A stretch of DNA of 64,000 nt from Streptomyces hundungensis (lineage in GTDB: Bacteria > Actinomycetota > Actinomycetes > Streptomycetales > Streptomycetaceae): assembly GCF_003627815.1 (NCBI RefSeq), contig NZ_CP032698.1, forward strand, positions 6,820,001 to 6,884,000, written 5' to 3'. Positions 9,072 to 17,584 of the stretch are shown here, in pieces (position 1 is the stretch's first letter; every line of letters starts with the position of its first letter). Made by a program: the position numbers and the translations under genes. Below the pieces are notes generated by a model. That model was not told the origin of the DNA, did not search any database, and worked only from the letters and a program-made list of their open reading frames with translations.

Positions 9072-10150
9072 GCCGTGGACCCCCGTACGGCCAGCGACAC
9101 CGGCAGGTCCCCGGTCTCCGCGGGCCGCCCCTCCAGGACGGCGAGCAGCGCCGCCATGCCGCGGGCGCCGACCTGTTCGGCGGGGAGGGTGAGCGTGGTC
9201 AGTTCCGGTTCGAGGGCGGTGGCGAGGGTGAGGCCGTCGAATCCGGTGACCGACACGTCGTCGGGGATGCGCAGCCCGAGCCGGTGGGCGGTCTTGCAGG
9301 CGCCCGCCGCCAGGAAGTCGTCGTCGCAGACCAGCGCGGTGGGGTGCGGGCCGGGGGAGTGCAGGGCGCGCTGTGCGGCCCGTCTGCCGCCGTCCACGCT
9401 GAGTCCGGCGCGCACGGTGCGCAGCTCGGCGTCGGGTACCGCGGCGAGCGTGTCGGCGAGGGCGCGGGCCCGTACGACGAAGGTCCAGGAGTCCACATCG
9501 GCGGCGATGTGGGTGAAGCGGCGGTGGCCGAGATCGAGCAGATGCTCCGTCAGGCGCCGTACGCCGTCGGCGATGTCGAGGTTGACGTGGGCCGCGGGCC
9601 CCGGCTCCTCGGGGTCGCTGTCGAGCATCACCAGCGGCAGGTCGCTGCCGCGGATGGAGGCGAGCGCGCCGGCGGCCATGGAGGAGGCGATGACGCCGTC
9701 GAGTGCGGTGCGCGCGGAGTCGAAGGGGTCGCGGGCGGGGCCGATGCCCTCGGGGGAGGGGTAGAGCACCACGCCGAAGCCGTGCTCGGCGGCGACCTTG
9801 GCCGCGCCCGCGTAGACCTGGGCGAAGAACTCGCTGGTCATGGCCGGCACCACGAGCAGCGCCGTCCTGGTGCGGCCGAGCCGCAGGCTGCGGGCGGCGA
9901 GATTGGGGCGGTAGCCGAGCTCGCGTGCGGCCTCCCGGACCAGCTCTGCGGTCCGCTCGGACACCCGGCCCCGCCATTTGTCGCCGAGGACCAGCGAGAC
10001 GGTGGCCTGGGAGACCCCGGCGGCGCTCGCCACGTCCCGGCTGGTGGGCGGACGGGCACCGGCGGCGCGGCCGGTGAGCGCGGCGCGCGCGGCGCGCACC
10101 CCCGCCCGTGCTGGGACCGGAACGGATTCCGGGGCGTCCGGGCTGGTCAC
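9053..10150 (-). CDS. LacI-family transcriptional regulator
   Basis: A 365-residue repressor-type protein. After a 30-residue Ala/Arg-rich lead, the helix-turn-helix is RPPTSRDVASAAGVSQATVS with the hinge region YRPNLAARSLRLG. A periplasmic-binding-like effector domain follows (TALLVVPAMTSEFFAQV through VSVTGFDG). The start GTG 10150 is chosen because a GGAGG site precedes it. It is divergent from an MFS gene, with a 27-bp palindrome between them, so it most likely represses that transporter and itself. The ligand is probably a small sugar-like or nucleoside-like molecule, but this is not identifiable. Confidence 0.9.
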   Translation of the reverse strand: MTSPDAPESVPVPARAGVRAARAALTGRAAGARPPTSRDVASAAGVSQATVSLVLGDKWRGRVSERTAELVREAARELGYRPNLAARSLRLGRTRTALLVVPAMTSEFFAQVYAGAAKVAAEHGFGVVLYPSPEGIGPARDPFDSARTALDGVIASSMAAGALASIRGSDLPLVMLDSDPEEPGPAAHVNLDIADGVRRLTEHLLDLGHRRFTHIAADVDSWTFVVRARALADTLAAVPDAELRTVRAGLSVDGGRRAAQRALHSPGPHPTALVCDDDFLAAGACKTAHRLGLRIPDDVSVTGFDGLTLATALEPELTTLTLPAEQVGARGMAALLAVLEGRPAETGDLPVSLAVRGSTAAPRPA

Positions 10151-10209
10151 GGGTCCTCCAGGGCGGGTGACGAAGGGGCGCGGGGTGGACCCGCGCGCTC
10201 GCCACATGG

Positions 10210-10236
10210 TACGTATGACGTCGGACGTTATACGTA
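10210..10236. promoter_or_regulatory. Operator palindrome between lacI-family and MFS genes
   Basis: TACGTATGACGT, three bases (CGG), then ACGTTATACGTA: 12-bp arms with a single mismatch. The position between divergent starts (10150 and 10254) and the length fit a LacI-family dimer site. Confidence 0.75.
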
Positions 10237-10253
10237 ACACTGAAGGAGTGGTC

Positions 10254-11513
10254 ATGGCGGCGGGGTACGCGGAGATCCTTCGGACCAGGCATGCCGCGCG
10301 GCTGCTCGCGGGCACGCTCACCGGACGCCTGCCGAACGCGACCGCCGCGATCGCGATCGTCTTCTTCGTCCGCGCCGAGGGCGGCAGCTACTCGCTCGCG
10401 GGCGCCCTGACCGCCGTCTACGGCGTGGCCACCGCCGTCGGCCAGCCGCTGCTCGGGCGGGCCGTCGACCTGTACGGCCAGCCGCGCGTCATGCTCCCCG
10501 CCTCCGTCCTGTCGGCCCTCGCCATGGTCGTGCCGGCCGCCGTCGGCATCCGGCCCGCCGGTGTGGCGTACGCGGCGGTCCTCGTCGCGGGGCTCGCCAC
10601 ACCGCCCCTGGAGGGCGGCCTGCGTGCCCTGTGGCCCAGCGTCCTGAAGCGCGAGGACCAGGTGCACACCGCGTACGCCATGGACGCGATAGCCCAGGAG
10701 GTGATGTTCACGGTCGGCCCGCTGCTCGTCACCGTCTCCATCGCGCTCTGGTCGCCCGCCGCCGCACTGGTCCTGATCAACGCGCTCGGGGTGGTCGGCG
10801 CGCTCAGCGTCGTCCTCTCGCGGCCGTCCAGGACCTGGCGTTCGGCGCCCCGCGAGGCGCACTGGCTCGGCGCGCTGCGCTCGCCCGGGCTGCTGGCGCT
10901 GCTCGGTTCGTTCTTCTTCGTCGGCCTGGCGCTCGGCGCCATCATCGTGGCCGCCTCCGCCTACGCCGACGACCACGGCAGCGACACGATCTACGGCTGG
11001 CTGATGGCGGGCAACGGACTCGGCGCCCTGCTGGGCGGCCTCGTCTACGGAGCCCGGCAGTGGAGCGGTGCCCCCGAGAAGCGGCTGCGGATCCTCGTGG
11101 CGCTGCTCGCCGTCGGCTATCTGCCGCTCACGCTCGTGCCCGGGCTGCCCGCGATGGCCGCGCTCACCGTCGTTTCCGGACTCTTCCTCGCGCCGTCCAT
11201 CGCCTGCGCGTTCATCGTCGTCGACCGGCACGCCCCGCGCGGCACGGTGACCGAGGCGTTCTCCTGGCTGGTGACGGCCTTCGGCGTGGGCACCGCGCTC
11301 GGCACGGCTGCGGCCGGTCCCGCGGTCGAACTCGGCGGAACGGGCGCGAGTTTCGCGGTCGCCGGCGGCGGTGGAATCGCGGCGCTGGTGGTCCTGCTCG
11401 CGACGCAAAGGGTGCTCGCGGCTCCCGCGGGTTCGCGCCAGGTGGTAGGAGTTGACGAAAATGATCGAAACCGTGCCGTCGAACCCGGTTTCAGCTCAGG
11501 CCATCAGGCGTAA
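10254..11513 (+). CDS. Major facilitator superfamily transporter
   Basis: A 419-residue, 12-helix membrane transporter. It starts at ATG 10254 after AAGGAG. The N-terminal half begins RHAARLLAGTLTGRLPNATAAIAIVFFVRA. Such proteins in streptomycetes are usually annotated as drug or sugar efflux carriers; the substrate is unknown. Regulation by the divergent LacI-type protein is strongly suggested by the intervening palindrome. The stop codon TAA overlaps the -10 box of pafA. Confidence 0.88.
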   Translation: MAAGYAEILRTRHAARLLAGTLTGRLPNATAAIAIVFFVRAEGGSYSLAGALTAVYGVATAVGQPLLGRAVDLYGQPRVMLPASVLSALAMVVPAAVGIRPAGVAYAAVLVAGLATPPLEGGLRALWPSVLKREDQVHTAYAMDAIAQEVMFTVGPLLVTVSIALWSPAAALVLINALGVVGALSVVLSRPSRTWRSAPREAHWLGALRSPGLLALLGSFFFVGLALGAIIVAASAYADDHGSDTIYGWLMAGNGLGALLGGLVYGARQWSGAPEKRLRILVALLAVGYLPLTLVPGLPAMAALTVVSGLFLAPSIACAFIVVDRHAPRGTVTEAFSWLVTAFGVGTALGTAAAGPAVELGGTGASFAVAGGGGIAALVVLLATQRVLAAPAGSRQVVGVDENDRNRAVEPGFSSGHQA

Positions 11514-11516
11514 TGT
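11489..11516 (+). promoter_or_regulatory. Putative leaderless promoter of pafA
   Basis: TTTCAG (11489-11494), 16 bases, TAATGT (11511-11516), then six bases to ATG 11523. No ribosome site lies upstream of pafA, consistent with a leaderless mRNA independent of the LacI/MFS insertion. Confidence 0.55.
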
Positions 11517-11522
11517 TCCCTC

Positions 11523-12884
11523 ATGGACCGCCGCATTTTCGGGCTGGAGAACGAGTACGGCGTCACGTGCACGTTCAGGGGACAGCGCCGACTGTCTCCT
11601 GACGAAGTGGCGCGCTACCTCTTCCGCCGTGTTGTGTCATGGGGCCGCAGTAGCAACGTCTTTCTGCGGAACGGCGCCCGCCTCTACCTTGACGTGGGAT
11701 CGCATCCGGAATACGCAACTCCCGAATGCGACAACGTGACCGAACTGGTCACGCACGACAAAGCCGGCGAGCGCATTCTCGAAGGCCTGCTCGTCGACGC
11801 CGAACGCCGCCTGCACGAGGAGGGAATCGCGGGCGACGTATACCTCTTCAAGAACAACACCGACTCGGCGGGAAACTCCTACGGCTGCCACGAGAACTAT
11901 CTGGTCGCCCGGCACGGGGAGTTCTCCCGGCTCGCGGACATCCTCATCCCGTTCCTCGTCACCCGGCAGCTGATCTGCGGCGCCGGAAAGGTGCTCCAGA
12001 CGCCGCGCGGCGCGGTCTACTGCGTCAGCCAGCGCGCGGAGCACATCTGGGAGGGCGTCAGTTCCGCCACCACCCGCTCGCGTCCGATCATCAACACCCG
12101 GGACGAGCCGCACGCGGACGCCGAGCGCTACCGGCGCCTGCACGTCATCGTCGGCGACTCCAACATGTCGGAGACGACGATGCTGCTCAAGGTCGGCGCG
12201 ACCGACCTCGTGCTGCGCATGATCGAGGCCGGTACGGTCATGCGCGACCTCACCCTGGAGAACCCGATCCGGGCCATCCGCGAGGTCTCCCACGACATCA
12301 CGGGCCAGCGCAAGGTGCGCCTGGCCAGCGGGCGCGAGGCCTCCGCCCTCGAAGTGCAGCGCGAGTACTACGAGAAGGCCGTCGACTTCGTGGAGCGGCG
12401 TGGCATCCGCACCGGCACCGTCGAGCAGGTCCTCGAACTGTGGGGCCGCACCCTGGACGCCATCGAGGCCGAGGACCTCGACCGGATCGGCACCGAGATC
12501 GACTGGGTCATGAAGTACAAGCTCATCGAGCGGTACCGGGCCAAGAACAACATGACCATGTCGCATCCGCGGGTGGCGCAGATAGACCTCGCCTACCACG
12601 ACATCCACCGTCGGCGGGGCCTGTACTACCTCCTGGAGCGCAAGGGGCAGGCCGCCAGGATCTGCAACGACCTGAAGATCTTCGAGGGCAAGTCGGTGCC
12701 CCCGCAGACCACCAGGGCCCGCCTTCGCGGCGACTTCATCCGCCGTGCCCAGGAGCAGCGCCGGGACTTCACGGTCGACTGGGTGCATCTGAAGCTCAAC
12801 GACCAGGCGCAGCGCACCGTGTTGTGCAAGGACCCGTTCCGGTCGGTGGACGACCGCGTGGAGAAGCTGATCGCCGGCATGTGA
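11523..12884 (+). CDS. pafA: Pup-protein ligase PafA
   Basis: A 453-residue ATP-dependent ligase that activates the C-terminal Glu of deamidated Pup as a gamma-glutamyl phosphate and joins it to substrate lysines. Diagnostic segments: [12 protein letters not shown] at the N-terminus, [14 protein letters not shown] with the catalytic Asp at about 57, [19 protein letters not shown] and [14 protein letters not shown]. It lacks the Dop-loop, which separates it from Dop upstream. It has its own probable leaderless promoter, and a hairpin terminator follows. Confidence 0.97.
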   Translation: MDRRIFGLENEYGVTCTFRGQRRLSPDEVARYLFRRVVSWGRSSNVFLRNGARLYLDVGSHPEYATPECDNVTELVTHDKAGERILEGLLVDAERRLHEEGIAGDVYLFKNNTDSAGNSYGCHENYLVARHGEFSRLADILIPFLVTRQLICGAGKVLQTPRGAVYCVSQRAEHIWEGVSSATTRSRPIINTRDEPHADAERYRRLHVIVGDSNMSETTMLLKVGATDLVLRMIEAGTVMRDLTLENPIRAIREVSHDITGQRKVRLASGREASALEVQREYYEKAVDFVERRGIRTGTVEQVLELWGRTLDAIEAEDLDRIGTEIDWVMKYKLIERYRAKNNMTMSHPRVAQIDLAYHDIHRRRGLYYLLERKGQAARICNDLKIFEGKSVPPQTTRARLRGDFIRRAQEQRRDFTVDWVHLKLNDQAQRTVLCKDPFRSVDDRVEKLIAGM

Positions 12885-12905
12885 CCCGGCGTCAGCCGTG
12901 CTGTT

Positions 12906-12943
12906 CCGGGGGCCCCGTACGTGGTTGCGTACGGGGCCCCCGG
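12906..12943 (+). terminator. Hairpin terminator after pafA
   Basis: A perfect 16-bp inverted repeat (12906-12921 / 12928-12943) with a 6-base loop TGGTTG. No T tract, as is common in high-GC actinobacteria. Confidence 0.75.
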
Positions 12944-13021
12944 GCATGCCGGAGCCTTGTGGTACGGGAGTGGGGCCGTAGAGTGGCGGCTCCGACCGTT
13001 CCAGCTACCCCGAGGACCACT

Positions 13022-14035
13022 GTGCGACGCCGACTTGCTGCCGTGCTCATCGTGCCGGCCCTGATGCTCACCGCGGCCTGCGGAGGAGGTGACGACGACG
13101 CAGCGAAGAAGAAGGACGCGTCCGCTTCTCCCTCCGACTCGGCGTCGCAGCCCTCGGCCCCCAAGCCGGTGTCCGAGGCCTCGCCGATGCCCACCGTCGA
13201 GGGTGACGCGGGCAAGAAGCCCACGATCACCATCCCCAAGGGCGACCCGAGCGGGAAGTTCGTCATCAAGACGCTGACCGCGGGCACCGGCCCCGAGGTC
13301 AAGAAGGACGACCTGGCGGTCACCAAGTACACCGGGAAGGTCTGGAAGAGCGGCAAGGACCTCGCCGGCTCCTATGACAAGGACGGCGTGCCCCAGGTCA
13401 TTCCGGCCGGCTCGCAGACCTACATCCCGGCGTTCAGCCAGGCGGTGCTCGGCCAGAAGGTCGGCGCCCGCGTCCTGGTCGTCGCCCCGCCGGCCGCCGC
13501 GTTCGGCTCCGCGGGCAAGGAGCAGCTCGGGGTCGGCCCCGCCGACAACCTGGTCTTCGTCCTCGACATCGACAGCGTGATGCCGAAGAAGGTCGAGGGC
13601 ACCCAGGCCGCCATCCCGTCCGACCTGCCGCAGATCAAGGCGGACAAGGACGAGGCCGCCACGATCACCGTCCCGAAGAACGACCCGCCGAAGAAGCTCG
13701 TCGACCAGGTCCTCATCGAGGGCAAGGGCGCCGAGGTCAAGAACGGCCAGACGGTCTACATGCAGTACAGCGGCGCCACCTGGAAGCCCAACGAGGGTCA
13801 GCCCCAGGCGAAGCTGTTCGACACCTCCTGGAAGACCGGCGCCCCGTTCTCGACGGTGATCGGCCAGGGCCAGGTCATCGAGGGCTGGGACAAGGGCCTG
13901 GTCGGCAAGAAGGTCGGCAGCCGGGTGCTGCTCGTCATCCCGCCGGAGCAGGGCTACAAGGACAAGGCGCAGGGCGAGGACATCCCCGCGAACTCCACCC
14001 TGGTCTTCGTCGTGGACATCGTCGGAGCAATGTAA
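13022..14035 (+). CDS. Lipoprotein with two FKBP-type peptidyl-prolyl isomerase domains
   Basis: A 337-residue exported isomerase. The signal sequence VRRRLAAVLIVPALMLTAAC ends in a lipobox with Cys20 as the lipidation site, followed by a charged, Ser/Pro-rich linker. FKBP domain 1 (about 75-185) is divergent: it has IPAFSQAV where active FKBPs have IEGWDKG. Domain 2 (about 225-337) keeps VIEGWDKGLVGKKVGSRVLLVIPP and is probably the active one. GTG 13022 follows GAGGA. It is adjacent to a cytoplasmic FKBP, and the pair lies between pafA and pafB. Confidence 0.93.
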   Translation: MRRRLAAVLIVPALMLTAACGGGDDDAAKKKDASASPSDSASQPSAPKPVSEASPMPTVEGDAGKKPTITIPKGDPSGKFVIKTLTAGTGPEVKKDDLAVTKYTGKVWKSGKDLAGSYDKDGVPQVIPAGSQTYIPAFSQAVLGQKVGARVLVVAPPAAAFGSAGKEQLGVGPADNLVFVLDIDSVMPKKVEGTQAAIPSDLPQIKADKDEAATITVPKNDPPKKLVDQVLIEGKGAEVKNGQTVYMQYSGATWKPNEGQPQAKLFDTSWKTGAPFSTVIGQGQVIEGWDKGLVGKKVGSRVLLVIPPEQGYKDKAQGEDIPANSTLVFVVDIVGAM

Positions 14036-14075
14036 GACTGTTCCGGTTGCCCATAGCGATTAGTAGGAGCATTAC

Positions 14076-14447
14076 GTGAGCATCGACAAGCCCGAGATCG
14101 ACTTCCCCGAGGGTCAGCCGCCGGCGGACCTGGAGATCAAGGAGATCTGGGAGGGCGACGGCGCCGTCGCCAAGGCCGGAGACTTCGTCAAGGTCCACTA
14201 CGTGGGCGTGGCGTTCTCCACCGGCGAGGAGTTCGACGCCTCCTGGAACCGTGGCAACCCGCTGGAGTTCAAGCTGGGCGCCGGTCAGGTCATCGAGGGC
14301 TGGGACAAGGGCATCCAGGGCATGAAGGTCGGCGGCCGCCGCCGGCTGACCATCCCCGCCCACCTCGCCTACGGCGACCGCGGCGCCGGCAGCGCCATCG
14401 CCCCGGGCGAGACGCTGATCTTCGTCTGCGACCTGGTCGCCGTCTGA
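14076..14447 (+). CDS. Cytoplasmic FKBP-type peptidyl-prolyl isomerase
   Basis: A 123-residue single-domain FKBP without signal peptide. Active-site and FK506-binding features are intact: VHYVGVAFSTGEEFDASW, FKLGAGQVIEGWDKGIQGMKVGGRRRLTIP, LAYGDRGAG and LIFVCDLVAV. It starts at GTG 14076 after GTAGGAG, 40 bp downstream of the lipoprotein FKBP, so probably the same transcript. It catalyses prolyl cis-trans isomerisation in folding. Confidence 0.95.
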   Translation: MSIDKPEIDFPEGQPPADLEIKEIWEGDGAVAKAGDFVKVHYVGVAFSTGEEFDASWNRGNPLEFKLGAGQVIEGWDKGIQGMKVGGRRRLTIPAHLAYGDRGAGSAIAPGETLIFVCDLVAV

Positions 14448-14488
14448 GACGCGCCCCGGTCGGTTCCGGGTGACCGGAGCCGACCGCA

Positions 14489-14527
14489 CCGAGGGTCCAT
14501 GCCTGCCGGCATGGGCCCTCGGCTTTT
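14489..14527 (+). terminator. Intrinsic terminator after the FKBP pair
   Basis: A 15-bp stem with one G-T wobble (arms 14489-14503 and 14508-14522, starting CCGAGGGTCCATGCC) followed by TTTT at 14524-14527. It separates the FKBP genes from pafBC. Confidence 0.85.
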
Positions 14528-14594
14528 GCCCCGGCAGCCCGGAGCGGTACGGTCAACGGTCGTAGCGCACAACGAGAGAGGGCGTAGGGCATCG

Positions 14595-15545
14595 ATGGCG
14601 ATCGCCAAGGCCGAGCGGCTGATGAACCTGGCGTTGTGTCTGCTCGGGACACGGCGCGCACTCAGCAAGCGGGAGCTGCGCGAGTCCATCGAGGCCTATC
14701 TCGAAGCGGGATCCGACGACTCCTTCAACCGGATGTTCGAGCGGGACAAGGACGACCTGCGGGAACTCGGCCTGGTGATCGAGACCGTGGAGAACCTCGA
14801 CGGGGAGACCGGCTATCTCGCCCGCCGCGACAGCAACCGTCTGCCGCCGGTCCAGCTCGACGTCGAGGAGGCCGCGGCCCTCGGGCTCGCGGCCCGCGTG
14901 TGGCAGCAGGCCCGGCTCGCGGGAGCGGCCAGCGGCGCACTTCAGAAGCTGCGCGCCGCCGGGATGCCGGAAGCCGACAATCCGTATGAGCACAGTGCGA
15001 TCGAACCGCGCATCCCGGTCCACGAGGCGGCCTTCGAGCCCCTGATGCTGGCCTGTCGCGACCGCCGTCCGGTGATCTTCGACTACCGCAAGGTGACCGC
15101 CGTGCGCCCCGAGGCCCGGCACGTCGAGCCCTGGGGTCTGGAGTGCTGGCGCGGCCACTGGTATCTGGCCGGCTGGGACCGCGACCGGGGCGCCGAGCGG
15201 GTCTTCCGCCTCAGCCGCATCTCCGGCCGGGTGCGCTCGCGCGCGGGCGCCTTCACCGCGCCGGTGCCCGATGTCGTCACCGTGCGCGAGACCGTGGAGA
15301 CCTGGGCGGGCGAGACCGCGACCCGCTCGGCGCGGATCCGGCTGCGCGCGGGCGCCGGCTACCCGCTGCGCTCGCGGGCCACCTCGGCACGTGAACTCGG
15401 CGACGGCTGGGACGAGTTGGAGATTCCGTACGGGCACGGGCTCGATGCCCACCTGGTGGAGTTCGGCCCCGATGTGGTCGTGCTGGAACCCGCCGATCTG
15501 CGGGCCGATGTGATCGACCGGCTGCGTGCCGTGGCCAAGGGCTGA
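14595..15545 (+). CDS. pafB: WYL-domain transcriptional activator PafB
   Basis: A 316-residue protein with an N-terminal winged helix-turn-helix (AKAERLMNLALCLLGTRRALSKRELRE region), a central WYL fold (RRPVIFDYRKV ... HVEPWGLECWRGHWYLAGWDRDR) and the C-terminal WCX extension. In mycobacteria PafB and PafC act as a heterodimer that activates LexA-independent DNA-damage genes. ATG 14595 follows a GAGAGAGGG site. Its stop lies 16 bp before pafC, so the pair is co-expressed. Located beside the proteasome genes but not needed for pupylation in the species tested. Confidence 0.95.
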   Translation: MAIAKAERLMNLALCLLGTRRALSKRELRESIEAYLEAGSDDSFNRMFERDKDDLRELGLVIETVENLDGETGYLARRDSNRLPPVQLDVEEAAALGLAARVWQQARLAGAASGALQKLRAAGMPEADNPYEHSAIEPRIPVHEAAFEPLMLACRDRRPVIFDYRKVTAVRPEARHVEPWGLECWRGHWYLAGWDRDRGAERVFRLSRISGRVRSRAGAFTAPVPDVVTVRETVETWAGETATRSARIRLRAGAGYPLRSRATSARELGDGWDELEIPYGHGLDAHLVEFGPDVVVLEPADLRADVIDRLRAVAKG

Positions 15546-15561
15546 GGGGGACCGTACGACC

Positions 15562-16536
15562 ATGGCTGCCAACGCCATCGACCAGACGCGGCGGATGCTG
15601 TCGCTGGTGACCTATCTGCGGGAGCGCCCCGGCGCCCATGTCGCGGACGTCGCCCGCGCCTTCGGCATCACCGAGGACGAACTCATCTCCGACCTCGACG
15701 TGCTGCCCATGTGCGGCACGAGCTTCCGGGGCGGCGACCTCCTGGACATCGACACCGACGGCGACCGCATCTGGTGGCACAACCCCGACGACGTCGCGGC
15801 GCCGCTCCGGCTCGCCGCCGACGAGGCGACCGCGCTGCTCGTCGCCGCGCGGGCCGTCTCCACGCTGCCGGGCCTGCGCGAGGGCGACCGGCAGGCGCTG
15901 CTGCGCGCCACCGCCAAGCTGGAGGCGGCGGCCGGCGAGGCGGCCGGCGCCAGCTCCCGGCTCTCGGTCACCTTCGAGTCCGAGGGCGGGGTCTTCGCCG
16001 AGGTGGACCGGGCGATCTCCGAGCGCCGCCGGCTGTGGGTGAAGTACTACTCGCCCGCCCGGGACGAGCTCACCGAGCGCGAGGTCGACCCGATCCGCCT
16101 CTTCGCCGTCGGCCACACCTACATGGAGGCGTGGTGCCGGCTCTCCGAGGCCCGGCGCACCTTCCGCCTCGACCGGGTCGCCGAGATCCGGCTGCTCGAC
16201 GAGGCGTCCGCGCCGCCCGAGCTGGAGCTGCGCGACCTGTCCGAGGGACTGGTCCAGCCGTCCGCCGAGGACCCCGAGGTCGTCGTCGAGGTGAGCCCCG
16301 GCGGACGCTGGGTCGCCGAGTACTACCCGCACGACAGCGCCGAGGAGCTGGCCGACGGGGGCCTGCGGATCACGCTGCGCACCCCCGACCCCGCCTCGCT
16401 GCGGCGCCTGGCGCTGCGCCTCGGGCGGGACGGCCGGATCGTCACGCCGGACGACCTCGCCGAGAGCGCCCGGCGCGCGGCCCGTGAGGCGCTGGCCGGT
16501 TATGAGGAATCGCCCGCGCCCGACCACCACAGCTGA
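15562..16536 (+). CDS. pafC: WYL-domain transcriptional activator PafC
   Basis: A 324-residue paralogue of PafB: N-terminal helix-turn-helix (IDQTRRMLSLVTYLRERPGAHVADVARAFGITEDEL), WYL domain (RRLWVKYYSPARDELTEREVDPIRLF...TYMEAWCRLSEARR) and WCX tail. It is the partner of PafB in a heterodimeric activator that is thought to sense a DNA-damage-linked ligand. The start ATG 15562 is supported by homology; GAGGGGG lies upstream. Three candidate target promoters are found in this same window. Confidence 0.95.
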   Translation: MAANAIDQTRRMLSLVTYLRERPGAHVADVARAFGITEDELISDLDVLPMCGTSFRGGDLLDIDTDGDRIWWHNPDDVAAPLRLAADEATALLVAARAVSTLPGLREGDRQALLRATAKLEAAAGEAAGASSRLSVTFESEGGVFAEVDRAISERRRLWVKYYSPARDELTEREVDPIRLFAVGHTYMEAWCRLSEARRTFRLDRVAEIRLLDEASAPPELELRDLSEGLVQPSAEDPEVVVEVSPGGRWVAEYYPHDSAEELADGGLRITLRTPDPASLRRLALRLGRDGRIVTPDDLAESARRAAREALAGYEESPAPDHHS

Positions 16537-16551
16537 GGAGACGCACGGAAC

Positions 16552-16806
16552 ATGTCGGTATTCCCCGGTGTTTCCCGTCCGGTGATCCCGGTCCTCTTCA
16601 AGGCGGCCTGCCCGCAGTGCCGGGCCCGCTTCGAGCTCGGCCCCGCCGCGCTCCGGCTCGCGATCGGCGCCAGCCGCCGCACCACCTTCTACTCCTTCAC
16701 CTGCCCCGAGTGCGGCTCGGCCGTCCGCAAGCCGGCCGGGGAGCGCATCATCGAACTCCTCACCGGCGGCGGCGTCCGCACCCTCCGTCTCCACTCCACC
16801 GTCTAG
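16552..16806 (+). CDS. Small zinc-ribbon protein
   Basis: An 84-residue protein with two CxxC pairs (CPQC near residue 20, CPEC near 51) spaced like a zinc ribbon: ACPQCRARFELG ... FYSFTCPECGSAVRKPAG. Function unknown. Such small proteins sit directly after pafC in streptomycetes. ATG 16552 lies 15 bp after the pafC stop with GGAGACG upstream, so it probably belongs to the pafBC transcript and could be a regulator or adaptor, though nothing proves this. Confidence 0.75.
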   Translation: MSVFPGVSRPVIPVLFKAACPQCRARFELGPAALRLAIGASRRTTFYSFTCPECGSAVRKPAGERIIELLTGGGVRTLRLHSTV

Positions 16807-16817
16807 GGTCCGCATCC

Positions 16818-17015
16818 ATGTTCTGGCCGATGATCGCCATCGCCCTGGGTTTCCTCGGGATCGCCGTGCTCGGCGTCCTCGCCATCAAGGTCTTCGTCGA
16901 GGCGCAGCGGCTCGGCCGTCAAGTGGCCGACACCACCCGGAAGGTCAATCGCGCCGCCGAGGAGCTGGAGCGTGCCGCCGTCGACCTCGCGGGCGCCGGG
17001 GAAACACTGCGATGA
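16818..17015 (+). CDS. Small single-span membrane protein with coiled coil
   Basis: A 65-residue protein: an N-terminal transmembrane helix (FWPMIAIALGFLGIAVLGVLAIKVF) and then an amphipathic, probably coiled segment (EAQRLGRQVADTTRKVNRAAEELERAAVDL). It resembles DUF948-like actinobacterial proteins. It starts 11 bp after the zinc-ribbon gene and is likely the last gene of the pafBC operon. No specific function can be assigned. Confidence 0.7.
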   Translation: MFWPMIAIALGFLGIAVLGVLAIKVFVEAQRLGRQVADTTRKVNRAAEELERAAVDLAGAGETLR

Positions 17016-17111
17016 CCGGTGCGCTCTGATGTCGCCCGTTTCGGGGCGGTACGCTGCACAACGCGGCCCAGGAAGCGAGGCCCGGTCCGCAAACGGGAGT
17101 ACGCACGGGGA

Positions 17112-17142
17112 TTGCCCGGCGTTCACCCCCGCGCGTTACGAT
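17112..17142 (+). promoter_or_regulatory. Possible tatA promoter
   Basis: TTGCCC (17112-17117) and TACGAT (17137-17142) with a 19-base spacer, about 88 bp before tatA. The spacing is slightly long for the main sigma factor. Confidence 0.35.
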
Positions 17143-17229
17143 CGCTGCACGTAAGGCGGTCGGACATCCGTCCGGTCGCCACCCCGCAGCAGCCCCCACT
17201 CTGTAGCCTCGGTGAGAAGGTAAACGCTT

Positions 17230-17514
17230 ATGTTCGGAAGGCTCGGCGCCCCCGAGATCATTCTCATCCTCATCGTCGTCGTCCTGCTGTTCGGCGCGAA
17301 GAAGCTCCCGGACATGGCGCGGTCGCTCGGCAAGTCGGCCCGCATCCTCAAGAGCGAGGCCAAGGCCATGAAGTCCGACGGTCAGCAGACCGCTCCGGCC
17401 GACCCGCCGGTCCCCGGCGAGCAGCCGCCGGCCCAGCGCACGATCCAGTCGGCGCCCGGTGACGTGAGCAGCGCCCGCCCGGTGAACGAGCCGACGGACA
17501 CCACGCAGCGCTGA
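17230..17514 (+). CDS. tatA: Sec-independent translocase subunit TatA
   Basis: A 94-residue pore-forming subunit of the twin-arginine translocase. A short N-terminal membrane helix ([28 protein letters not shown]) contains the FG-x-KKLP hinge and leads into the amphipathic helix ([16 protein letters not shown]). The tail is Pro/Gln-rich and disordered. GAGAAGG lies before ATG 17230. It is followed by tatC at 70 bp. The start [10 protein letters not shown] has no Glu characteristic of TatB; tatB is not here, as in other streptomycetes where it lies elsewhere. Confidence 0.96.
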   Translation: MFGRLGAPEIILILIVVVLLFGAKKLPDMARSLGKSARILKSEAKAMKSDGQQTAPADPPVPGEQPPAQRTIQSAPGDVSSARPVNEPTDTTQR

Positions 17515-17584
17515 CACCGGGCCGAAGCAGGCGCTGTTCACCTCTGTGACCAAAGTGACCTGCCGCACGAGATGAGGACGTGGG

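Noticed and set aside
6870..11513. Prophage or integrative element at the pup-pafA interval
   Set aside because: No integrase, att duplication or structural genes; the nuclease and the LacI/MFS pair look like separate, stable insertions.
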